NCBI GenBank assembly: GCA_018389105.1
Contig: JACATO010001038.1
Location: 210,970-274,969 of the forward strand
Length of the DNA: 64,000 nucleotides
DNA from: Nautilus pompilius
Taxonomy: Eukaryota; Mollusca; Cephalopoda; Nautilida; Nautilidae
Reading direction: 5' to 3'
Each line of letters opens with the position of its first letter. Positions within the stretch are counted from its first letter, which is position 1. This document shows, in pieces, positions 1-11,599 of the stretch. Under the pieces are notes generated by a model. The model was not told the DNA's origin and made no database searches. It worked only from the letters and a program-made list of their open reading frames with translations. Both the position numbers and the translations under genes were made by a program.

Positions 1-33
1 AATCTTTATGTCATATGTGTAAATAACCATTTA

Positions 34-1060
34 TTGTCGGATATAAAAGTGAGAGCCCAATTTCACTTAAGTCATAAATCTAGAGGTGGCTCGTATAATG
101 AGAGTAATTTAGACTTTATTTACCTCGATCACCAATCTGTTATATTTCATATTTTATCTATTTACGATCTGGATCTTTTCTCACAGATATGTCAAGAAAT
201 AACTATCTCTATACTACAAACATCCGAAAAGTATATTTGATTTTTATTTAGGGAACCTATCGATATAGATATCAGATGATAAAGTAATAATAAAATGTTT
301 CGAATTTAGATTTATTGATTCTTTTAGATTTATAGAAAAGAGTTTAGATAAGATAGTGACAAATATAAAACTAAAACAATTTATGCATAAAACTGAATAT
401 TTTTTTAAAAGGTGATTTTATCCACTTTTATTGACATTTTTAGCAAGTATACTGCAGCTGCTGGTGAATTAGCTAAAAAAAAATATTTTAAAAAAATTAG
501 ATTTTGAGTTTTATAAAAAAAAATGTCAAAAATACAGCTTTCAAAATTTAGGAGAGTTTAATGATATTTATCTTAAATCTGAAGTCTTATTTCTGCCTGA
601 TGTATTTGAAAACTTTAGAATTATATTCCAAGAAGATGCTTATATGTTAGGACTGTATCAGTATTTTAGCTTTTTTTTCCTAGGCTAGAACACAGGCATG
701 CTGAATCTAACAATCCTGTGTAAATATATTATCCAGAGCTGGTATGAAACTCTTGCAGTATCTGACAGATTTATGTGATGAAGAAAAGGGTTAAAATCTG
801 ATCCACGCTGATGGTATAAAATTAAATAATCAAGGATGCCATGTTTTAAATATAAATTATGATTCAATTAAAGACAAATCTTACGGGTTGTATTGTCAAG
901 CACTCACAATAAATGGATTTAGGTGGCATATTATTACCAAACTAAAACCGGATTTACCAATGAGTGGGATATATATGAAGAAGACTCGCATAAAGAATTG
1001 GACAACCACCATAAAGGCAGGCTGCTAGCTTCAGAAAAACGTTATCTCGGATACTGGGTG
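34..1060 (+). pseudogene. Decayed Polinton/adintovirus-type family B DNA polymerase (exonuclease to early palm)
   Basis: Fragment of a protein-primed DNA polymerase B of the kind that replicates Polinton/Maverick elements and adintoviruses. The open stretch at 34-240 has the order of the first exonuclease block, including VIFHILSIYDLDLF. A second block from 311 reads FIDSFRFIEKSLDKIV, a hallmark of this polymerase branch. The block at 557-620 reads YLKSEVLFLPDVFENFR and corresponds to the exonuclease III region, with Glu where the family usually has Asp. A scrap near 909-926 (INGFRW) fits the start of the palm. The 34-240 block, the 311-620 blocks and the 909 scrap lie in three different frames, with stops between, so at least two frameshifts are present. 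The N-terminus lies off the window and the catalytic palm DTD region was not found. The family call is firm; element class is inferred from neighbours. Confidence 0.75.
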
Positions 1061-1062
1061 GC

Positions 1063-1585
1063 TTTCACCTTAATAAAATAAGACAATAGAAAATAAATCC
1101 AAAAGTAACTGTACAAATAAAAATAATTGTTTTATTCTCTTTATAATAAACAGAGTTATGTTTACATTACACAAATCTTTATATTTATTTGTTTAACAGA
1201 TAGAACTAAAATTTTCATTGAATCTGCTTCGTTAAAACCCTATATTGTTAAATCTAGATACAACTGTGTCTACAAGTAATTGTGAAAAATGATTTTATAA
1301 ATTAATGAATTACCCTGCTTATTGTATGGCAGTGTAAAATTTAAGAGAGAAAACAGCTGAAAGAGTTTGATAAAACCGAAGGCAGCTCTATAGAGCACGT
1401 TAAAAACACCCAATACTACTTTAAAAATTATTAACGAAAGCTTGGTTACCTTACATAAGAAAAATAAATTAAACTTAAGAAAACCTTTTTACTTAGCAAT
1501 GTGCTTTCTAGATATTAAAAATGATGATTTTCACATTAATTTTAAACATATACATTTATCCACAAACACCTCTCAAAGAACACCT
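1063..1585. other. AT-rich spacer inside the viral-like fossil
   Basis: Separates the rightward polymerase remnant from the leftward zinc-ribbon gene. Short open stretches occur, but I recognise no family. It may hold decayed element sequence. Confidence 0.4.
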
Positions 1586-1589
1586 AGTG

Positions 1590-2770
1590 AGACGTCCCCC
1601 TGTATCTCCTGCTCATAAATTGATCCAAGTATTTTTTCAGTTGCTCATTTTGGCGAATTCCACTTTCTGTTGTTTTATGATTCATTAATGTATCTGAAGT
1701 GCTTATCGAATTACTATTATTTCTTTTGGTAAACATTTCTGCAATGTTTTTTTTTTTTGGTTTCATTCAATTTATCAACTATAACTACTTTTTCTTCATT
1801 CTGTTTATGCTAAAGCTCTATTCCATCGAAAAGGTTTTCTAAATTCTGCTGGAGATTTAGCTCCCCATCAGTCCAGTATGTACGTCGTTTTCTACTAAAT
1901 GCTTCTATTAAAGATCCTCCAGTTTTATTACTTTAAAAGAACACCCCATGCATATTCAAGGAATGCATCTATTCCATTTAACATATATATTTACAACCAT
2001 TATTTTATTTAGGAAAAAAAAGGGCATATCAACCGAATCTTCCGACCAGATATCATTTATTGAATAGGAAACTACTGGACATTTAGGATAACCTTTTCTA
2101 TCATGTATTATGTAACCTTACAAGGTGAGAGACTTCAAGGTTTTTGGTTTACTTTTTCCATTTAAATTGAAATCTATAATAGCTTTGGTGGAATCTCCAA
2201 GTTATTTTACTTTACATTGCAGTTTTAAACAAAATTCTATCAACTTTTACTCATAAACTACAATTCCAAATTTCATTTTTATGATCATGGTCAGCTTTTT
2301 TCGTCCACTTCTAATGCCAGCAGAGATCTCTGTGAAATTACCACCATTATATCTTAAACCATGTTTACAGCATGCTCGATCAACTTAATTAATAGGTTCT
2401 TTACCATATTTTGGTAAATCATCTGGATTTAATCTTACATCTTGTGATATCCAGGTAGACCGTTTACTATAATTTTTAGCCGCCAACATAAATTCAGAAA
2501 GTGTTTCTATACACGACTTCATACCATCCCCAGAGGCACTTTTAATCCTAAGACATAAAAATATTTACTTTTCTCACAAATTTGACAGGCCCCTCTTAAC
2601 ATCAGTCCATTATTATTACTAATTGCCTGTTAGCCATTTAAATATTAGTTTTAGTTTTACATTTTAAACAAACACATTTTAGACGCTTGAAAATATGAAT
2701 GAGTCTAAATTCAGAATCATAAGATGGTGTATTTTCAGTTGATTTTTTTTCCTTCAGATTCCACTTTGAG
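1590..2770 (-). pseudogene. Decayed Polinton-type virion protein: zinc ribbon plus phospholipase A2-like domain
   Basis: Read leftward, this begins with a zinc-ribbon-like segment: CLKC is encoded near 2665-2680 and CQIC near 2575-2590. This resembles the small ribbon seen at the start of many Polinton/adintovirus minor virion proteins. About 180 bases further on comes EPIN-stop-VDRACCKHGLRYNGG (near 2341-2400), then GRKKAD. The layout matches the parvovirus-VP1-like phospholipase A2 domain carried by such proteins. The family's catalytic His-Asp pair is His-Gly here, and a stop interrupts the glycine-loop side. A Lys-rich open tail (1584-1766) may be the C-terminus. It is convergent with the polymerase remnant. 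In related elements this domain is thought to aid membrane passage during entry; here it is dead. The domain calls come from motif reading only. Confidence 0.6.
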
Positions 2771-2774
2771 GTCA

Positions 2775-3405
2775 TTAGAAGTTTTTATTGATGATTCCGT
2801 AGACGGCAGCTTCGCTGACTCTGTAAATAGTGAAAATGATTGATACAGCGATTACCAAAAGCAACAGTTTACAATAGGAAGTGATGTCAATGAGCTTGAA
2901 ACTAAATAAAACTAAACTAAATGAAGATAAATAAGCGGTTAAAACTTAAGAATTTCTTTAAAAAATGAATTCACAAAATTAACACTTATTTGGAAAATAA
3001 AAATAGTATAAAACATGATTCTTTATTACCTAGAAATATGTTGATTGATTATCGGAAAATTAGTTCGTGGAAAGTCCACTTTATTTATGCCTGTATTATT
3101 AGCTTCAGGGTTTTTAGATTATTTTAGATTCCATTTTTTTAAAAATAAATCTTTACATTAACCTGAATATCAAATAATAAAAAAGTGGGTTAGCTAATAA
3201 ACATAATAAACACAGGTAATAAATATTACTGTAAATGAAAATGCGTTAAAGACTGAAAAAAACAACAATAAATTAACTATAAGAAATCATTCAGAATTTG
3301 TTGGATGTTATTATCGTATCGAACTTTTGTACAGAAAGTTTCACACTTTCTGTGCGTATATCTTTGAAGCTTTAATGATCATATATATATATACCAGTAG
3401 ATAGG
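2775..3405. other. AT-rich spacer with nothing recognisable
   Basis: Lies between the leftward zinc-ribbon gene and a block of rightward coding scraps. It would be the divergent promoter region of the original element. No conserved signal is visible after decay. Confidence 0.35.
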
Positions 3406-5900
3406 CCTAACTTTGATCCTTTAATAGCTACTAACATCATATAAGTAGATGCAGATGCTGCAGATTATTTGTGTTCTAAGGATGATCAGTCTGCATTTGC
3501 TTTACAACACTCAGAGTTTAACAAGTATTCAGTTGGATTATTACAGATTAAAGCTTAATACTGATGAGTATAACAGTGACACAACTTCGGGTATAGGAAA
3601 ACTTTTAAACTAATAATGTCCAGCTATTTACCACAACAATGATGCTGTGCAAAATAAATTAGGCTTAAGAAAAGAGTTTATAATATAGCAAAACATATTA
3701 ACTCTGAGTAGAGACGAAAAGAATGATTAAAAGTATTTAGTTGTAAACCATGAGATAAACATATTTTGGCGAAGGCGTTATGTTTTTACCCTCAGGTCAA
3801 AACCATTTAAAAATCCGACCTACCTTTTGCACCTAAACAAGTTGGAAATAATGTCTTTAATAAAATCACTGCAATTTGGAATCGATTGTTTCACTTAAAC
3901 TTAGTAACTAAGACTAATTTCCTAAATACTGCTATACTAAATAACTGAAAGTACTAGCCAATTGTTAGAAACAAAATAATACTGGTGCAGAAATTGATAC
4001 AATTCATAATCGAAATGTGCACTTTACGCCAAATAAAGCGCTGAGATATTGTTTGAAGGACTTCGAACAGCTGATAATACGGATGATGATTCTCATAAAA
4101 TTAATTCGACAATAACATCATTTTTCATTTAATTAGTCAGATTAAATGCATTTCGTTTGGTAAGAAAATTGAGACTATACCTTATCCGAGTTAAGCAACA
4201 ACTATGAAAGAATTTCCAACTTATTCAGATAATTTTAGTAAGACCCACAAATTGAATCAATGTTGGTATAAGGACATGATTGAAGCAGCTGCAGATGCTA
4301 ATATAGAATTTAAAACATGATGTAATTGTGCAATAAAAAAATTGAATCCTAAAGATGGTTTGTGTTTACATCCCCCACTAGCCTACCTCTTTGAATTGGT
4401 TTGATGGAGAAGAGAGATAATGATGCAATTTTAAAGAAAACGGAGTTTCGTAGCAGAAACTAAAATGTATTAAGATGCTTGAAAGCAAAGTAACTTCTGA
4501 TTTTGGTCATGCCAATAGACATTTTAATCTGATTGATGTTTCAAAAATACACTAATTTTGAATGGAAGTTGACTATTTCAACAGTAACAAAATGACCTCC
4601 GTATATCGTGAAAGAATTTTAAATTAAAGATAATAACCAAAAGCAAATGCTTTTAACATAATAACTGTTCAATTGCTAAAGAGCATACATTTATAAATAG
4701 TGATTGACATCTGCATTTTATCTAAATTTATATTTAGAAGAAATAGTTTTAATAGAATTTATAAAGAAATTAGAGACTTTATACATGGATTTTATGGAAC
4801 AAATGATATCGTTTCCGGTAATCAAATCACATCTGTTGAGTTTAAAGGATGCTACTTTGACTGCTTTTGATATAAGTACAGAATTAGAAATGCTAAAAAA
4901 ATAACTTAGTTCGATATAAAGCTTAAGGTTGATTTTAAACAAAATTCTCTTGCAAAAACTAAGGCTTTTGTAGTTTGTTTCGTCACATGGAATTATACAT
5001 GTACGATTAGATGGTATTAAACCGATCGATGTTTTCAAAATTTATTTTATACAATTTTTGCTAAATAAATTGAACATTACTTTTCTGAGGAGATTTCTTA
5101 AAGTGAACATGGAAAGCAATAATTAATAAAAACCTTTGGGAAGTGACATTGAGATTGAATAAAGATCGATTACTCGGTGATTTTTATATTTTTATTAAAA
5201 TGAAAAAAAAAGTGGGTGAAAAATTTGAAGGTTTTCATTTGAAACTTAACATGTCACAAATAAAACATTAGAAATCAACGGGGATTTTCGCCTTTCTTTG
5301 ATACACATTAGAGAGTTTATTACTACTCACTTGTAGGTTTTAATCAAACTGAGCATCTACAAAAATTCGTAAACTGTGTTATGACTCATTCTAACAAGAA
5401 TAGTTGTAAGATTTGATGAAATTCTTTAAGATATATTTTATTGTTTTTAGATGCAATTGATAAAAGTTTTCTTAGAGGAATAGCTTACACTGGTGGATAA
5501 AAATATGCAGGTAAAAGGTTTGTATTTTGATTGTGATAGTAATCGTGTTTTAAATTAAATAATTTTAAAGCTTTAACAAAATCTAATATCCAGATTTCAA
5601 ATATTCGTATCGGAGATGATGTTTAAGTACGTCCTTTACATTAATCTTTGTATAATATAAATAAATAGATAGAAATGAGAGCACAAATGTTTCATAGAAA
5701 ATGTGATGAAAATGTAACTACAGAATTAGCTTTTGCTTTGTGAAATAAATTCTTAAAACTTGATATGAAAACGTAGATTTTTTGATAGAATTGCTGGTAA
5801 AAGTTAAAAGCTTTTAACGTTAAATTAAAAATTAAAACGTCAACGTCTGTTATCGCAGATGATATTTACGAATTACATATGTATGATAAGACAAGTTATT
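3405..5900 (+). pseudogene. Unassigned rightward coding scraps, possibly Polinton structural genes
   Basis: Several short open pieces in shifting frames suggest one or two eroded genes. Around 3410-3550 an open stretch is rich in Asp and Ala, around 4050-4110 another includes DNTDDDSHKINSTITSFF, and around 4755-4960 another includes VEFKGCYFDCF. Base composition and decay match the neighbouring polymerase and zinc-ribbon remnants. In a Polinton this slot would be expected to hold capsid genes. I could not match any piece to a named capsid family, so the structural assignment rests on position only. Confidence 0.3.
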
Positions 5901-6057
5901 ACTTTGATATTGTGTATTTAATGATACATTTAAATTAAGAAAAAATTAAAATTGTAAATATTTCAAATGCATTTAAAATTATAATGCAAAGACTAAGTAT
6001 TTTGACAATAGCTTAAGAAATGTCCTTAAAGAAACTTAGCAGACAGTAGGCTATTAC

Positions 6058-6072
6058 ACACGCGCGCGCGCA
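6058..6072. repeat. Short (CG)n tract
   Basis: An alternating C-G run flanked by CA and TA steps in otherwise AT-rich DNA. Such runs can adopt left-handed helix but have no known role here. Confidence 0.85.
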
Positions 6073-6174
6073 TAGTGTATAAATTACAAATTTAGCTCGC
6101 GAATATCTGGATCAAATGATGAAAATAAAATATAATGATAATAACCTGGATCTATAGCTGGAGATGGAAGATAT

Positions 6175-6300
6175 TTAAAGTTTGATTGTTCTGTTGGAAT
6201 AGCAAGCAATTTAGATATGAACCAAAAGTCTATCATAGATCTATCGATAATAAATCATGCGTATAATGCAGTGATTAACAAAAATGTTCGCGGTTTCAAT
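6175..6300 (+). pseudogene. Fibre-like scrap at the right edge of the viral-like fossil
   Basis: An open run contains ASNLDMNQKSIIDLS. It resembles the recurrent dMnnkkIinls-type repeat that opens collar or fibre segments of Polinton/adintovirus and phage attachment proteins. Only one repeat is visible and it is surrounded by stops. The position at the end of the element's rightward block fits, but a chance match in AT-rich DNA is possible. Confidence 0.3.
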
Positions 6301-6830
6301 TAAAACGAGTAATAAATACATCTCTTTCTTACATTATTGATGTTAAATTTATTCAGATAGTAAGTTGGGAAATGTATTAGCAGTTACAATGAAAACTACA
6401 GAGACCTTCTTATGTCAAAGTTGGTTAATCCGTATTCACTGGATAGGTAAAAGCCAAGGTAAAGTAACGAATACTCTGTGCATATGGACATTGTTATGAC
6501 AACTTATAATGTAGTTTTACAGTTCATTGTGCAAGATATGGAAACAGTTTTGGTAGATGTTTAATTGGTAAGTATAAACTATAAAAAATCATTTTAATTT
6601 CTCGAAGAACATAAGGGTAGTGTGTAATCTAAGTCAATGAGTTTGAAGGGATAAAGCGAACCCCATTAATCGCTATTTTTGAGATAGTGACACAATAGTA
6701 TAAAACTTTGTGAATAATTATGGAAACCAAGATATTCAAAGATAATAGATATTGAGATGCATATAATGCATACACAATGCAATATTACAAAAAGTATACA
6801 GATATGATTTGTATAGCGCATTAGTGTGGC

Positions 6831-7771
6831 ATGAGAGCTCCTTGTTTTATATGGAGTACGACGCCTTGCCTCATGCCCCCATACAGGTCGTCAGGGTGTG
6901 AACTCAGGGAATACTACTTCATATATTCTGTGGCGCCTTCCACAGCTCGTCCACATTTTCTTGGCTGCCAGATAGACTTTCTCAGTGGCCATATAACTCC
7001 ATGTGGCTTCAATTTTGTTCACATGAGGACTTTATGTAGGACCATGCATCATGAATAGTTCCATCAGTCTTTTTTTACAACTGAAATAGCTTTTCATCAT
7101 GTTGGCTGCGTGTTTGGGGTAACTGACGACACGTTGGAAGGTGAGTCCACACCCAATGAGGTGCTCTATTGAAAGAATGGCGTGATGGACGGAAACCTGC
7201 CTGTACCTGTCGGAAGTCTGTATACTCTCGATTTTAAACAAATCCCCGACACCCTTGGCTAACATGCATCCCCACTTGTATTAATCTACCCCCTGCTTCA
7301 CCGAAGCTGCTGTACACTGTCATACCACTTCTCGGTCTTCTTTAAGATAATCTGCCATTGGTTATTACCAAACAATTCGGTCGTGGACTCATATGTGAAA
7401 AATACCTTTTCCCGAGTTCGGTCTGTTTTGTTTCTGCCGGCCCGTTGCAGCCTTGCTGCTTGGTTCTCTCTCCTCAGCAAAAAATGAGATCAATTTACGC
7501 TAGAGAACATATTTCCGTTCGTGAAAAAAAGTGTTGATCCGCGTATAATTTTTCGGCTCGTCGTCTATCCGGCAAAGAACACAGCATTGGTGCTTGATAC
7601 CAATTCTAAAAGTCTGGCTTCTTCCCCCTTACCACATCTGTTGTCAACAGTATCATTTCTGTGCACCATCCTCATAGTTCTTGCATACAGCTCTTTTGAA
7701 ACATGAAGGCGAGTCAACATATTCAGTAGTGTTTGCATGTTTGATGCTTTATCAGAGTAATATAACAGCAT
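6831..7771 (-). mobile_element. Tc1-like transposase fossil, family 1 copy A
   Basis: Leftward remnant of a Tc1/mariner DDE transposase. From N- to C-terminus it shows an eroded helix-turn-helix half (7771-7565), a first-Asp block written TYESTTELFGNNQWQ (near 7350-7410), and a block reading SDRYRQVSVHHAILSIEHL (near 7150-7230). Next comes a second-Asp block now FQRVVSYPKHAANMM (near 7095-7140), and then sequence matching the third acidic block. The first Asp has become Tyr and the second is lost, with frameshifts between blocks, so it cannot be active. It aligns blockwise with the copy at 11.6-12.4 kb on the same strand. Terminal inverted repeats were not found. Confidence 0.8.
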
Positions 7772-7774
7772 TTA

Positions 7775-8900
7775 CTTCTGGTTGATGAGGGGTCTACAGT
7801 TTTGTTTGATAAGTGTGACTCTAAATAACGTTTTCGGTCAATTTTAATAGAAATAGTTACATTTGTAATCAGAAGAAGCTAAGTATTTTAGCAGCGCGAG
7901 TGCTACTTTTGCGAATGTCTTATTGCAGATAATTTGGGATCGAGGCTATTTAGAGTGACGGCATATTCTTGGATTGTGCTAAGTGGATCACTTAGCTGTA
8001 CGAAAACAAATAACTTCAAAACCCTTTGTAGATATTTTATTTAAGAACTCAACACCAATATTTCGCTCGTGGCGGTGATTGAGGAGTGACTGAATTATTA
8101 AAGACTACTGACATTTAAGGAATTATCCCAGTTTTTAAACAGAATTGTCTGGTAAAATTCATTTAAAAATAATTGATATACCAGTTTTTGAATGTCTTTA
8201 TTAGACAGTTTAATGCGTATTAATAATTATTTCCTAATGAAAACCGAAAAATTAACATTCTGTATAACATATATAGACATATACACGCACACACAATAAA
8301 TCCCCTATCCGAAACACTGATATCTGCCTTTCCAATAGTTTAATGTTAATGGAAATGCATTATCCATAAATATTAAAAATCTAATGAACCATATATTATA
8401 ATATAATGTGTTAATTGTGTCGTTGTTGTTATCACTGGCAGGTCTTGCATAATTGTGGACCAAGCTATTTCTATGAAAGTTAAATTTACTTCGCACCGAA
8501 AGCTTGATGCTATTGAATTCATCCGATATTGTTTCAATCTATTATTTAAATAATCCTTTGCTAATAATATGCTTTGCATAAATGTCGTCAAAAGGTCTAA
8601 CAAAGGTCACTCATCGATAAAACTACCATTAAAAAGAGTCACGTGCAAAGTAATATTTTGAATAAGTTAATAAACAGAATACCTAAAATATTTGCAGCAG
8701 TGATTCTCATAAAATTTTGATGTAAAAATTCTTGGAGGATAAAAGTGTCACAATTAATGATTTAAATGTTTGACACATGAATCGTGTGATTTTTCGTGGT
8801 TTTCTCGAAAGCTAGCTAAGTGTTTTCTACTGTATATTCACTTTTTAATGACTATAGTCTATCAAACTAAAAGCAACCTAGGAGATGTCATTTGTCCGTT
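7775..8900. other. AT-rich non-coding stretch
   Basis: No gene, RNA or element signature was recognised. A short CA-rich run sits near 8285-8296. Confidence 0.4.
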
Positions 8901-8903
8901 AAT

Positions 8904-8935
8904 TACAACAACAACAACAACAACAACAACAAAAA
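8904..8935. repeat. (CAA)n microsatellite
   Basis: About ten perfect CAA units on the plus strand, ending in a short A-rich tail. Confidence 0.95.
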
Positions 8936-8939
8936 CCTG

Positions 8940-9675
8940 ATATATTTTTATTCAAGAATAAAGAGCAGTAAACTGTAAATTCACTTTAGGGAAGATAACA
9001 ACGAGAAATAGAATAATGTTGATAAAATTCGTCTGATATTCATGAAAATTAATTTTTAAATAATTCTATTTATCTATCAGCTTTTTCGTAACATCGCGTT
9101 TTAAAATACGTAATAATTTGAAGATTATAAAAATAATAGCGAAATTTATTCTCATTCCGACGTTTTAACGAATAATTTTTAGCGTTTTTAATATTATCAA
9201 TTATATATTCAAGTATCTTCTATTTTACTGTTTGTAAAAGCAAAAATACGAGATTTGTGTTCATGCAGACTGGTAAATCAACATTATTTCAGAAGCATTT
9301 GACTTATTACATAGAACTTAGGACTAAGGTTCTCCTTTGGTTCAGACTAAAAAAACATCTTCTGAAGTCTAGTATCTGTACCGAGGCGTGATCGATCAGC
9401 GAGATGTCAAAGGCCATCTTTGCTTTGCTTTTAATAAGTGACGTAGAGAAACAGGTGCTAATTTATACAAGACATTTACATGGAATTAAATGGGATACAA
9501 TCGCAGGCGTTCTCCCGTACATGTATATCATGGAAAGGACGGATTGTTCTCGTGCCCATAATCAGAGTGGGCAAAAGAATCACCGAAACCTTGTCTTTAA
9601 CGACTAACGTTTTCTTTTATTTGTTTCTCCTTTAACTTTGCAATCGCATTAAGTTTGTAAGATAACTACTGTCCT
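8940..9675. other. AT-rich non-coding stretch
   Basis: No homology was recognised. A 67-codon open frame at 9404-9607 has no visible domain and is probably fortuitous. Confidence 0.4.
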
Positions 9676-9679
9676 GTAT

Positions 9680-10265
9680 GTTCTAAGTTGGAAGGATCAT
9701 CGGGTTCTTTACGCCAGCCAGTAAAGACAAACAAACCCACCTCTTTATTTTTCAGTTTGCGTCTATGGAGGCTTCTTTCCTGTTCCCGCATCTCACCTAC
9801 GCCAAACCGAATAAGCCGGGGGCGAGCGATCGGACGATCAGCTCTTCTGTCAAACTACGATAGTGGCGCGATCTCTCGCCACTCGACAAATAGAACGAGA
9901 TACCGTTCGCACATCTAGTGACATCAGCTGCCTAACAGGAAGTGAATCCAGGTGCGTTAAATAAAAAAAAAAAAAAAAAGATGGCGGGAGGGAAGCCATC
10001 TTGGCTTCGTCATCACCTGTGCGTACGAAAAGCCTGAGAGCGCTTCGAAAGATGACACGGTTTCGGATTAACGAGTTGCTGCAGTCACGCGTGGACGACT
10101 CACGGTGTCATTAGGAGGTTCGTTTAATATGTGCGCGCACCTGAGACTCGCAGGTGATAAATATGTTAGTAATTATTATAGAGGAGATGAACGACTTTGG
10201 AAAATCAATAGGCTGTGCGCACGCGTGTGTTTGCGTTCGCATACAGTGGTCGACGGATTAATGTC
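9680..10265. promoter_or_regulatory. CpG-containing islet with YY1-type motifs
   Basis: GC and CpG content jump above the surroundings, for example in the run at 9811-9860. After an A17 tract (9963-9979) the sequence reads AAGATGGCGGG, a match to the YY1 consensus AAnATGGCGG. An inverted relative, GCCATCTTGG, follows about 12 bases later. This combination is typical of TATA-less promoters or 5' exons. No supported open frame follows, so it is called a possible regulatory islet only. Confidence 0.35.
9963..9979 (+). repeat. A17 homopolymer
   Basis: A pure adenine run directly upstream of a YY1-like motif. It could be the tail of an old retroposon, but no body was identified to its left. Confidence 0.9.
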
Positions 10266-10329
10266 TTTGTTACTCTTGCAACCTGATATCGTAAGCCTGG
10301 ATAATAAGGTAAATGATGTAGTCTAAGAA

Positions 10330-11585
10330 AATAGTGGATTAAAGTCAACATGGTTAATTCCGCGAAAGTAGAAAGAAGAAAAAGTAAACAAAAATTTAAT
10401 AAGTAATAACAAAATAAAGTAACACCAAAATGATTGACTGAATGGATAGTTAATAAATATATGATTAGTTAGATAAATAAGTTACAAATAGCAAAATTAA
10501 ATCATGTACCCTCAATTAACTCTTATAAAAAATATTTTGTGTAATTTATTTTTTGCATTTTTCTAATAAAAATCAAATATTGTTGTTTTTTCCAAAAGAA
10601 AAGTACAGCTAAAAATATTTTTGTATACAGTTTTATTTTTGCATTGTTTTTTGGGTTGATTTATTGGAAATTCTATTGACTGATCGATAGGTTTCAAATG
10701 AAAGCTTTTTGTATCCGTATAATGAAATTCGCAGCTTCAGTCTTAACAATACTGTATATATATTATTTATTATTAGGCGCAGATAAGGAAAATAAACATC
10801 AATAACTGGATCATACCAGCAGATTTTATCGATGCTTAAATGAACGAGACCATTTTTGGACATGTAGGCAGATTGCGTTCGTTAAAGCTGAATGACCCTT
10901 TTGTCTTAAAACGTTCGTTTTAAAAAAAAAATCACAAAAGACACGTTTGTTTAAAGAGTCCTGAAATATGCACATTTACGTGTATTACAGCTATTAATGA
11001 TATGGTTTCGATAATAAAAATCGCTAATTCGGAATTATCGAACGTACATAGAAAGATCATTAATTAAATATCTTAAATATTGCTATAATGATTCCTCGGA
11101 AGGAGCCAAGGGTAGAGTTAGAAATTAATGACGTAAGAACTTGTATAGAACACCACGCTGTAAAAACATGACGCACAACTGAACACCATGCCACTCACAA
11201 GTATGTGGAGTCGTCTCACTATCTCTTGACAACAGGAAGAAGGTGAGGCTCATATGTCTTTAAAAAGTAGAAAATATTAAATTTATTACGATTTAAATAA
11301 AAGTAATGATGCCATCATACGTTTAGGAATGAAAGATACCAAGTTCCCTATATTTCTGATGGCAAATAAATTAACTGATATTTATTTGTAGAGAAACTAG
11401 TCTAAATATATAAAAAAACATTTTCAGAAGCTAAATGCCAAAAAAAGTTTATATTTATTTTATTGGACGTGTGATTATGAAAACACGGAACAGAAATTGA
11501 GAGGTGTATATATTATAGAAAATACACAAAAGCAGAATGAATACTTTGTACAGTTTATTATTTGTTATCTGAGATAATTGCTTTA
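10330..11585. other. AT-rich non-coding stretch
   Basis: No element or gene was recognised. A 76-codon leftward open frame at 10633-10863 has no identifiable domain and sits in low-GC sequence where such frames are expected by chance. Confidence 0.4.
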
Positions 11586-11599
11586 TATAGAGCATAATC

